Shown here: positions 43,589 through 50,361 of the stretch, piece by piece
Layout: each line of letters begins with the position of its first letter
How positions within the stretch are numbered: the stretch's first letter is position 1
Source: Flavobacterium cupriresistens
GTDB lineage: Bacteria; Bacteroidota; Bacteroidia; Flavobacteriales; Flavobacteriaceae
Assembly (NCBI RefSeq): GCF_020911925.1
Contig: NZ_CP087134.1
Coordinates: forward strand, 620,001-684,000
DNA: 64,000 nt
Direction: 5' to 3'
The notes under the pieces: generated by a model
The model's input: only the letters and a program-made list of their open reading frames with translations
Told to the model about the DNA's origin: nothing
The model's database searches: none
Position numbers and translations under genes: made by a program

Positions 43589-44935
43589 TTATTCGATTGG
43601 ATTCATTTTGAAAGTATCCATAAATGCAGTAGTATAATCTCCTGCAATATATCTTGGATCATCCATTAATTGTCTGTGGAAAGGTATTGTCGTTTTCACA
43701 CCTTCAATAACGAACTCATCCAAAGCTCTTCGCATCTTGCTTATTGCTTCTTCACGAGATTGCGCTGTTGTAATTAACTTGGCAATCATCGAATCGTAAT
43801 TAGGTGGAATACTATAACCAGAATAAACGTGTGTATCTAAACGTACACCGTGACCACCTGGCATATGAAGCGTAGTAATTTTTCCCGGTGAAGGGCGAAA
43901 ATCGTTATACGGATCTTCAGCATTAATACGACATTCTATAGCGTGTAATTGTGGTAAATAGTTTTTTCCGGAAATTGGAATTCCTGCAGCCACCATAATT
44001 TGCTCACGAATCAAATCATAATCTATAACTTGTTCTGTGATCGGGTGCTCTACCTGAATACGGGTATTCATTTCCATGAAATAGAAATTTCTGTGTTTGT
44101 CAACCAAAAATTCTACTGTTCCTGCTCCTTCGTATTTAATAAATTCAGCAGCTTTTACAGCAGCTTCTCCCATAGCAGCACGCAATTCGTCTGTCATGAA
44201 AGGGGAAGGTGTTTCTTCAGTAAGTTTTTGGTGACGACGTTGTACCGAGCAATCTCTTTCAGAAAGGTGACATGCTTTTCCATAAGAATCTCCTACAACC
44301 TGAATTTCGATATGACGTGGTTCTTCAATAAGTTTCTCCATGTACATTCCGTCATTCCCAAAAGCAGCAGCAGCTTCCTGACGTGCGCTTTCCCAGGCTT
44401 TCAATAAGTCTTCTTCTTTCCAAACAGCACGCATTCCTTTTCCACCACCACCGGCAGTAGCTTTAAGCATTACCGGGTAACCAAATTCTTTAGCCAGTTC
44501 TTGTGTTTGTTCAAAAGATTCTAACAATCCGTCTGAACCTGGAACACAAGGTACTCCTGCTTCTTTCATGGTAGCTTTTGCAGAAGCTTTGTCTCCCATT
44601 CTGTCAATCATTTCAGGAGCGGCACCAATAAATTTGATTCCGTGTTCCTGGCAAATTTTAGAGAATTTAGCATTCTCAGAAAGAAAACCGTATCCCGGGT
44701 GTATTGCATCTGCATTGGTAATCTCAGCAGCAGCAATAATATTTGACATTTTCAAATACGATAAGTTACTTGGAGGAGGTCCTATACAAACCGCTTCGTC
44801 AGCGAACTTAACATGTAGACTTTCTGCATCAGCTGTAGAGTAAACCGCTACAGTTTTGATTCCCATCTCTTTACATGTACGAATTACACGAAGTGCAATT
44901 TCTCCTCTATTCGCAATTAATATTTTTTTAAACAT
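43589..44935 (-). CDS. accC: acetyl-CoA carboxylase, biotin carboxylase subunit
   Basis: The 448-residue ATP-grasp enzyme carboxylates biotin on AccB, the first half of malonyl-CoA synthesis. I chose the ATG that gives [16 protein letters not shown], the canonical N-terminus, rather than an ATG 30 bp upstream inside repeat-like DNA. Other motifs are [12 protein letters not shown] (ATP lid), [13 protein letters not shown] and [14 protein letters not shown]. It follows accB by 85 bp, a gap that carries TTCCAA repeats. Confidence 0.96.
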   Translation of the reverse strand: MFKKILIANRGEIALRVIRTCKEMGIKTVAVYSTADAESLHVKFADEAVCIGPPPSNLSYLKMSNIIAAAEITNADAIHPGYGFLSENAKFSKICQEHGIKFIGAAPEMIDRMGDKASAKATMKEAGVPCVPGSDGLLESFEQTQELAKEFGYPVMLKATAGGGGKGMRAVWKEEDLLKAWESARQEAAAAFGNDGMYMEKLIEEPRHIEIQVVGDSYGKACHLSERDCSVQRRHQKLTEETPSPFMTDELRAAMGEAAVKAAEFIKYEGAGTVEFLVDKHRNFYFMEMNTRIQVEHPITEQVIDYDLIREQIMVAAGIPISGKNYLPQLHAIECRINAEDPYNDFRPSPGKITTLHMPGGHGVRLDTHVYSGYSIPPNYDSMIAKLITTAQSREEAISKMRRALDEFVIEGVKTTIPFHRQLMDDPRYIAGDYTTAFMDTFKMNPIE

Positions 44936-45020
44936 CTTACTTATATTAAAAATTACAAATTCCAATCTCCTAATTCCAACTCATTGGATTTTGTGATTTA
45001 TCTATTGGAATTTTTAAAAA
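44936..45020. repeat. TTCCAA/TTGGAA repeat inside the accB-accC operon
   Basis: ACAAATTCCAATCTCCTAATTCCAA faces ATTGGATTTTGTG and TATTGGAATTTTT on the opposite side, forming an imperfect inverted pair between two co-directional genes. Confidence 0.7.
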
Positions 45021-45509
45021 CTATGATGGATCAACTAAAAATAAAGGTTGGTCAAATTCTACAGGAGACATATCGTCAACAAGAATTTTTACAATTTTAC
45101 CTGAAACTTCTGATTCGATTTCGTTGAATAATTTCATTGCTTCAATTACACAAAGAACATCACCTTTAGCGATAGTGCTTCCCACTTCAGTGAAAACAGC
45201 TTTATCCGGAGATGGTTTTCTATAAAACGTTCCAATAATTGGAGATTTTATAGTGATATACTTAGAATCTTCTGTTGCAGCTGGTGTATCAGTGTTAACA
45301 TTTACAACAACCGGAGCTGTCTGCTGAGGAACTACTGCCTGTGGCAATGCAGTTTGAGCAGGTAATTGTTGCACATAAGTAGCTTCTGTTACATTTGTTT
45401 CCAAAGTTGTTCTGATCGTGATTTTCACATCATCCATTTCCAACTTAACTTCTGCAACTCCCGAATTTGCAACAAATTTGATTAGGTTTTGAATTTCTTT
45501 TAAATCCAT
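45021..45509 (-). CDS. accB: acetyl-CoA carboxylase, biotin carboxyl carrier protein
   Basis: The 162-residue BCCP carries the biotin prosthetic group on K126 in [10 protein letters not shown]. The N-terminal helical part (about 1-45) is followed by an Ala/Gln/Pro/Thr-rich swivelling linker (about 46-82) and the biotinyl domain (83-160). The domain contains [16 protein letters not shown], the thumb region characteristic of AccB. It lies 23 bp after fabH and 85 bp before accC, so the three form one fatty-acid operon. Confidence 0.96.
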   Translation of the reverse strand: MDLKEIQNLIKFVANSGVAEVKLEMDDVKITIRTTLETNVTEATYVQQLPAQTALPQAVVPQQTAPVVVNVNTDTPAATEDSKYITIKSPIIGTFYRKPSPDKAVFTEVGSTIAKGDVLCVIEAMKLFNEIESEVSGKIVKILVDDMSPVEFDQPLFLVDPS

Positions 45510-45532
45510 AATGATTTGTTTTTAGTTTTAAT

Positions 45533-46531
45533 TTATTTCTTATCGTAAGCCCATTTTAGGTAAATAGATCCCCAAGTGAATCCACCACCAAAAGCGGCAA
45601 AAATAATATTATCTCCTTTTTTTAATAAGTGTTCAAAGTCGTTTAGCACTAATGGTAAAGTTGCTGAAGTTGTATTACCATATCTTTCGATATTCATTAA
45701 TACTTTAGAATCTTCAAGCTCCATTCTGTTTGCTGTCGCATCAATAATACGTTTGTTTGCCTGATGTGCTACTAACCAGCTTACATCTTCTCTAGTCAAA
45801 TTGTTTCTTTTTAAGATCAATTCGCTGGCATCAGCCATATTAGTTACTGCGTATTTGAAAACGGTTTTCCCGTCCTGAAAAACATTGTGTAGTTTGTTTT
45901 GTACAGTCTCTGCTGTAGTAGGAATCAGAGAACCACCGGCAGCGATCTTAAGAAAATCACGTCCTACGCCATCACTGCGTAAATATTCGTCTTGTAAACC
46001 TAAGCCTTCATAATTTGGCTCAAATAAAACAGCTCCTGCGCCGTCTCCAAAAATAATACAAGTCGCTCTATCTGTATAATCTACAATTGATGACATTTTA
46101 TCAGCACCAATCAATAATACTTTTTTATATCGTCCTGACTGAATATAAGCTGCAGCCGTAGACATTCCGTATAAAAAACTTGAACATGCTGCTTGCAAAT
46201 CGTATGCAAAAGCATTTGTAGCTCCAATTTCTGTGGCAACAAAAACTCCAGTAGAAGCCACTGGCATATCTGCTGTAGCCGTTGCCATTATAACCATATC
46301 AATCTCTAACGGATCAATATTTGCTTTCGCTATTAAATCCTGTGCTGCTTTTATAGCAAGAAACGATGTTCCTTTGTCAGCATCCTTAAGAATCCTTCTT
46401 TCTTTTATCCCGGTACGAGTGGTAATCCATTCGTCATTGGTATCAACCATTGTTTCTAAAACTTTGTTCGAAAGTACAAAGTCAGGAACATAAGCTCCAA
46501 CAGCGGTAATTGCGGCTGTGATTGTATTCAT
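45533..46531 (-). CDS. fabH: 3-oxoacyl-ACP synthase III
   Basis: The 332-residue FabH condenses acetyl-CoA with malonyl-ACP to begin fatty-acid chains. The catalytic cysteine is C116 in LQAACSSFLYG, the histidine is in WLVAHQANKRI and the asparagine region is RYGNTTSATLPL. The GGGFTWGS C-terminus is typical. It heads the fabH-accB-accC unit; a terminator-like hairpin separates it from rpmF upstream. Confidence 0.96.
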   Translation of the reverse strand: MNTITAAITAVGAYVPDFVLSNKVLETMVDTNDEWITTRTGIKERRILKDADKGTSFLAIKAAQDLIAKANIDPLEIDMVIMATATADMPVASTGVFVATEIGATNAFAYDLQAACSSFLYGMSTAAAYIQSGRYKKVLLIGADKMSSIVDYTDRATCIIFGDGAGAVLFEPNYEGLGLQDEYLRSDGVGRDFLKIAAGGSLIPTTAETVQNKLHNVFQDGKTVFKYAVTNMADASELILKRNNLTREDVSWLVAHQANKRIIDATANRMELEDSKVLMNIERYGNTTSATLPLVLNDFEHLLKKGDNIIFAAFGGGFTWGSIYLKWAYDKK

Positions 46532-46652
46532 TATATTCTATTATTTCCTTCCAAATACTCCTATTTGAAAAATTTTTAAAAGACTTGAAAATTACAAAAA
46601 AAAACAAAGCGAATTTGTATCTATTTTCTTAAAAAAAGAAAATTATAACCAA

Positions 46653-46680
46653 CAAAAAAAACTCCCACGATGTGAGAGTT
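46653..46680 (-). terminator. terminator after rpmF
   Basis: On the minus strand AACTCTCAC pairs with GTGGGAGTT (one G-U pair), followed by eight T residues. It separates DUF177-rpmF from fabH. Confidence 0.8.
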
Positions 46681-46703
46681 CCAGTATTTTTTACAAAAAC
46701 GTA

Positions 46704-46898
46704 TTAAGCAACCGCTACAGATTTATCGATAACAACTTGCCCTCTGTAATACATTTTACCTTCATGCCAGTAAGCTCTGTGGTATAAATGTGCCTCTCCA
46801 GTGATAGGACATGTAGCGATCTGAGCTACAGTAGCTTTATAATGTGTTCTTCTCTTATCTCTTCTTGTTTTCGAGATTTTTCTCTTAGGATGTGCCAT
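46704..46898 (-). CDS. rpmF: 50S ribosomal protein L32
   Basis: The 64-residue protein begins [20 protein letters not shown], diagnostic of L32 in Bacteroidota, and contains [18 protein letters not shown]. The zinc-binding CxxC pairs of many L32 proteins are not preserved: one cysteine is in [10 protein letters not shown] only. It follows the DUF177 gene by 9 bp, the usual pairing. Confidence 0.95.
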   Translation of the reverse strand: MAHPKRKISKTRRDKRRTHYKATVAQIATCPITGEAHLYHRAYWHEGKMYYRGQVVIDKSVAVA

Positions 46899-46907
46899 TT
46901 TACTATA

Positions 46908-47450
46908 TTATTTATCCGTTAATAGTTTCTTTAATTTGTCCCAACGCGGGTCAATATCTTCTTCTTGTTTACTCTCTTCTTTTTGTTCTTTTACGGTTAA
47001 TTCATTCAGTTTTGTTAAAGCTTCGGTTTGCAAACTTCCGTCTTTTACTCCTGGATGAACTCGTTTTAGCGGTACCGAAAGTGCAATCATCTCATAAATG
47101 TATTGTGCTACATCTATTTCATGCTCTCCATGCGGCAAGATCAACAACTCTTCATTATCGTTATTGAATTCATCTCCGAAGCGAACAATTAATTTCATTT
47201 TCCCTTTTATAGGCAAATCAAATTCTTCGCTTGTCAGATCACAAGGTACATTTATCGTTCCTTTGTGTTTGAAATCCAACTCCATCATGTTGCTTTTCTT
47301 ATCTAAAACTAAAGCCACTTTGATATCCGAACTTTGAAATTCGTCGTAATCAAAGTTCTCAAAGAACGCGTTACTTATTTGATACTCAAAATGGTGTTTT
47401 CCTAATTTTAATCCTACGAAAGGAATTAAAAATTCTTTTGTTTTGCTCAT
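46908..47450 (-). CDS. DUF177 (YceD) family protein
   Basis: The 180-residue protein belongs to the YceD/DUF177 family, commonly encoded just before rpmF and linked to ribosomal RNA or ribosome metabolism. It shows the conserved CDLTSEEFDLPIKGK core region and the acidic loop before it. The gene is 9 bp upstream of rpmF and is surely co-transcribed. A promoter-like element and a leader hairpin precede it. Molecular function is unsettled. Confidence 0.88.
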   Translation of the reverse strand: MSKTKEFLIPFVGLKLGKHHFEYQISNAFFENFDYDEFQSSDIKVALVLDKKSNMMELDFKHKGTINVPCDLTSEEFDLPIKGKMKLIVRFGDEFNNDNEELLILPHGEHEIDVAQYIYEMIALSVPLKRVHPGVKDGSLQTEALTKLNELTVKEQKEESKQEEDIDPRWDKLKKLLTDK

Positions 47451-47472
47451 TTCAACATCAATTTATCCAACC

Positions 47473-47493
47473 GGTATCTAAAACTCAGATACC
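47473..47493 (-). promoter_or_regulatory. leader hairpin before DUF177-rpmF
   Basis: GGTATCT and AGATACC form a perfect 7-bp stem with a 7-base loop in the short leader, 22 bp before the start codon. It is not followed by a T run, so it is a possible translation-control element rather than a terminator. Confidence 0.4.
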
Positions 47494-47505
47494 TGAATTG
47501 GGGTG

Positions 47506-47513
47506 CAAAGATA
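47506..47513 (-). promoter_or_regulatory. probable -7 promoter element of DUF177-rpmF
   Basis: The minus strand reads TATCTTTG, matching TAnnTTTG, about 55 bp before the DUF177 start. Confidence 0.5.
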
Positions 47514-47556
47514 TAAAATTATTATAAAACTAATAATCTTATTCACCTTTTTTTGT

Positions 47557-48606
47557 TTATAACTGTTTTTCTTTTATTTTAAGAGGTTTTTGAGTAATCT
47601 CCTCATGCTGATTACGCGAGCGAAAAATATCAATCGCAAGGTAAACAGCCTCTTTAAATGAATTGTAATCTGCAACATCTTTTCCGGCAATATCATAAGC
47701 CGTACCGTGGTCCGGCGAAGTTCTTACCTTATTCAATCCTGCTGTATAATTAACCCCTTTACCGAACGAAAGCGTTTTAAAAGGAATAAGTCCCTGATCG
47801 TGATAAGTTGCCACAACAGCATCATATTTTTCATATTGACTGCTTCCAAAAAATCCATCTGCAGGAAATGGTCCGAAAACCATAGTTCCTTTATCGAATA
47901 TTTTTTTCAAAACCGGCTTTAAAATCAAATCATCTTCTTTCCCGATCACTCCGCCATCACCACAATGAGGGTTCAACCCTAAAACTGCAATTTTTGGCTT
48001 CACAATACTAAAATCCTGAATTAAGGACTTTTTAATGGTTTCTATTTTTCTAGTAATCAATTCTTCTGTCAAATGAGACGAAACCTCATTCAACGGTACA
48101 TGATCCGTTAGTAAACCAACTCTCAAATTATCCTGAACCATCATCATAAGGGCATTTCCTTCTAATTCTTGCTCTAAATAATCGGTATGTCCTGGGAATT
48201 TAAATTCTTCCGACTGAATGTTGTATTTATTAATAGGAGCTGTAACCAGAACATCAATTAATCCATCCTTTAGCGCCTTTGTAGCCGCAACAAAAGATTT
48301 TACAGCATACTCCCCTATTTTTACATCATTTGTTCCAAAATTGACATCTACACCTTCTCTCCAAAGATTAAAGACATTCACTTTTCCCGTCACCACCTGG
48401 TCTAATTTATCTATCCCATGAAACTGAATAGTAGAAGTCACACTTTTTTTAACAAACGAAAGTATTTTGGCACTAGCAAAAATAACCGGCGTACAGAGTT
48501 CCAACATACGAGAATCTTCGAATGTTTTTAATATAACTTCGCTTCCAATACCGTTTAAATCTCCTATTGAAATTCCAACAATTATATTTTCTGCTTTTTT
48601 ATTCAT
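47557..48606 (-). CDS. pdxA: 4-hydroxythreonine-4-phosphate dehydrogenase
   Basis: The 349-residue enzyme oxidises 4-phosphohydroxy-L-threonine in the DXP-dependent vitamin B6 pathway. Metal-binding histidines lie in FPGHTDYLEQ, GLNPHCGDGG and ATYHDQGLIPFK. The N-terminal GISIGDLNGIGSEVILKTF and C-terminal VRTSPDHGTAYDIAGK segments are diagnostic. It is divergent from ribE, with overlapping promoter words between them. Confidence 0.96.
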   Translation of the reverse strand: MNKKAENIIVGISIGDLNGIGSEVILKTFEDSRMLELCTPVIFASAKILSFVKKSVTSTIQFHGIDKLDQVVTGKVNVFNLWREGVDVNFGTNDVKIGEYAVKSFVAATKALKDGLIDVLVTAPINKYNIQSEEFKFPGHTDYLEQELEGNALMMMVQDNLRVGLLTDHVPLNEVSSHLTEELITRKIETIKKSLIQDFSIVKPKIAVLGLNPHCGDGGVIGKEDDLILKPVLKKIFDKGTMVFGPFPADGFFGSSQYEKYDAVVATYHDQGLIPFKTLSFGKGVNYTAGLNKVRTSPDHGTAYDIAGKDVADYNSFKEAVYLAIDIFRSRNQHEEITQKPLKIKEKQL

Positions 48607-48626
48607 GTGCTCAGTTTATTTATTAC

Positions 48627-48634
48627 TAATTTTG
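48627..48634 (+). promoter_or_regulatory. probable -7 promoter element of ribE
   Basis: TAATTTTG matches TAnnTTTG 29 bp before the ribE ATG. Confidence 0.5.
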
Positions 48635-48639
48635 ATGTG

Positions 48640-48647
48640 CAAATTTA
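48640..48647 (-). promoter_or_regulatory. probable -7 promoter element of pdxA
   Basis: The minus strand reads TAAATTTG, 33 bp before the pdxA start, so the two divergent promoters interleave and may compete. Confidence 0.5.
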
Positions 48648-48663
48648 GTAAAATAAAACAACA

Positions 48664-49254
48664 ATGTTCACAGGAATTATAGAAACCCTAGGAAGAATTC
48701 ACGAAATACAAAAAGACCAAAACAACCTTCATGTAACCGTTGAGTCTTCTATCACCAATGAATTAAAAATCGATCAAAGCGTTTCTCATAACGGCATTTG
48801 CCTAACTGTTGTCGCCATAAAAGACAACTGTTACACGGTAACCGCAATAGAAGAAACCATTCTAAAAACCAATATAGGTGACTGGAAAGCTAATGACATC
48901 GTAAATCTGGAAAGAGGAATGAAACTCGGAGATCGTCTGGACGGACATATTGTACAAGGCCACGTAGACCAGACTGGAACCTGCACCAACATACAGGAAG
49001 CAAACGGAAGCTGGAATTACACTTTCGAGTATGATAAAAACCTCAGCAACATTACTATCGAGAAGGGATCTATAACCGTAAACGGAGTAAGCCTTACTGT
49101 TGTAAATTCAAAAACAAATGAATTTAGTGTCTCAATAATCCCGTACACTTACGAAAACACCAATTTTAAAAACTTTAAAATCGGAACAAAGATTAATTTG
49201 GAGTTTGATGTAGTAGGAAAATACATTTCAAGACTTTATTCGATAAACAAATAG
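48664..49254 (+). CDS. ribE: riboflavin synthase, alpha subunit
   Basis: The 196-residue enzyme dismutates 6,7-dimethyl-8-ribityllumazine to riboflavin. It shows two lumazine-binding repeats: residues 1-95, beginning MFTGIIETLGRI and including SHNGICLTV, and residues 96-190, including HIVQGHVDQTGTC and SITVNGVSLTVV. This is the standard alpha-subunit layout. No FMN riboswitch is apparent in the short gap to pdxA. It ends in a hairpin terminator shared with the opposing gene. Confidence 0.96.
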   Translation: MFTGIIETLGRIHEIQKDQNNLHVTVESSITNELKIDQSVSHNGICLTVVAIKDNCYTVTAIEETILKTNIGDWKANDIVNLERGMKLGDRLDGHIVQGHVDQTGTCTNIQEANGSWNYTFEYDKNLSNITIEKGSITVNGVSLTVVNSKTNEFSVSIIPYTYENTNFKNFKIGTKINLEFDVVGKYISRLYSINK

Positions 49255-49273
49255 TATCTAAAACATCCTATAT

Positions 49274-49313
49274 AAAAGAAAAGCTTCAATTTACATTGAA
49301 GCTTTTCTTTTAT
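49274..49313. terminator. bidirectional terminator between ribE and the small opposing gene
   Basis: AAAAGAAAAGCTTCAAT pairs perfectly with ATTGAAGCTTTTCTTTT across TTAC. Part of it encodes the last residues of the opposing gene. Confidence 0.88.
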
Positions 49314-49530
49314 AACTATTTTTATATACAGTATGTGCCCCCAAAAACAAAGCACCTACAACTAAAATTATTAAATTCTGATCAATAGGCCCATCCGGCG
49401 GAGGCGGAGGCCCTGCAGCCGTCTTACTAGTCCTCGCCCTTGGTTCAGGAGGACCATCCTCAGCCCTAACACTCGAAATACTAATCAAGGTCAAAAGAAA
49501 TACAAAAAAAATAGGCTTAGATATCTTCAT
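49291..49530 (-). CDS. small exported protein with proline-rich motif and C-terminal TM anchor
   Basis: I start at the ATG at 49530 (79 residues); the upstream in-frame TTG adds only three residues. A signal peptide (about 1-23, ending VRAEDG) is followed by a charged segment and a stretch of five prolines. Then comes GPIDQN, a C-terminal hydrophobic helix (LIILVVGALFLGAHTV) and a basic tail (YKNSYKRKASM). The order of motif, membrane helix and basic tail resembles sorting-signal layouts, but I cannot match it to a defined class. The ribE terminator overlaps its last codons. Function is unknown. Confidence 0.72.
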   Translation of the reverse strand: MKISKPIFFVFLLTLISISSVRAEDGPPEPRARTSKTAAGPPPPPDGPIDQNLIILVVGALFLGAHTVYKNSYKRKASM

Positions 49531-49665
49531 AATTTTCAATACGCTGAAAAACAGCAGAGTACATTATTAAAATTATTTTTCTTATTATAATTCTCACAAA
49601 AACAAGTGTTTACGCTCAAAATTATTGGCAAATGTATAAGAATTTCATTTAAATGCAAGTTTTAC

Positions 49666-49700
49666 AAATAAAAAAAGCTTCATAAAATTTATGAAGCTTT
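49666..49700 (-). terminator. terminator after the CAT tRNA
   Basis: AAAGCTTCAT pairs with ATGAAGCTTT around AAAATTT. On the minus strand the stem is followed by TTTTTTTATTTG. Confidence 0.8.
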
Positions 49701-49704
49701 TCTG

Positions 49705-49778
49705 TGGTCCCACCTGGGCTCGAACCAGGGACCACCTGATTATGAGTCAGGTGCTCTAACCAGCTGAGCTATAGGACC
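49705..49778 (-). tRNA. tRNA with CAT anticodon (elongator Met or Ile2)
   Basis: Read on the minus strand the cloverleaf begins GGTCCTATAGCTCAGCTGG. Its acceptor stem GGTCCTA/TGGGACC contains one G-U pair. The anticodon stem CCTGA/TCAGG encloses CTCATAA, so the anticodon is CAT. The missing initiator features (no C1-A72 mismatch, no GGG/CCC anticodon stem) exclude initiator tRNA. Elongator Met and lysidine-modified Ile cannot be separated by eye. CCA is not encoded. Confidence 0.92.
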
Positions 49779-49925
49779 GGTTTGAGGTTGCAATATTACT
49801 ACTATTTTTCATTCACTCCAAATATTTTAAGAGATGTTTTCTATTTAATTTGCAACTGCCACCCTTATTTCACAGAACACAATTGATTTTCAATGGCTTA
49901 TTCAGGAATAAAAAAACACATTTTT

Positions 49926-50330
49926 TTATCTTATTTCCTGACAAAGCTCCACCAAAACCCCATTTGTGTTTTTTGGATGTAGAAAAACTACTAATTTATT
50001 ATCGGCTCCTCTTTTCGGAACATCATTTATCAGCACAAAGCCTTCGTTTTTCAGTCGTGTTATTTCAGCTTGTATGTCTTCGACATCAAAAGCGATGTGA
50101 TGAATTCCTTCTCCTTTTTTTTCTAAAAACTTCGCAATTGGACTTTCGGGATTTGTGGCCGTTAAAAGTTCGATTTTATTAACTCCTGTTTGAAAAAAAG
50201 AAGTCAAAACCCCTTCACTCTCTACCGATTCCATTTTGTATGACGGAACGCCCAGTAATTTTTCGAACAACACATTGGCATCCTCCATGTTTTTTACTGC
50301 AATTCCGATATGTTCTATTTTATTTACCAT
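49926..50330 (-). CDS. mce: methylmalonyl-CoA epimerase
   Basis: The 134-residue glyoxalase-fold enzyme interconverts the methylmalonyl-CoA epimers in propionyl-CoA metabolism. The N-terminal KIEHIGIAVKNMEDANVLF supplies a metal-binding histidine, GEGIHHIAFDVEDI another and the GVLVELCQ segment the glutamate. Length and motif order match the family. It lies 31 bp after the large lipoprotein gene and may share its message. Confidence 0.92.
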   Translation of the reverse strand: MVNKIEHIGIAVKNMEDANVLFEKLLGVPSYKMESVESEGVLTSFFQTGVNKIELLTATNPESPIAKFLEKKGEGIHHIAFDVEDIQAEITRLKNEGFVLINDVPKRGADNKLVVFLHPKNTNGVLVELCQEIR

Positions 50331-50361
50331 TTCTTTTACTATTATTTAAACCTGCTCCTTA

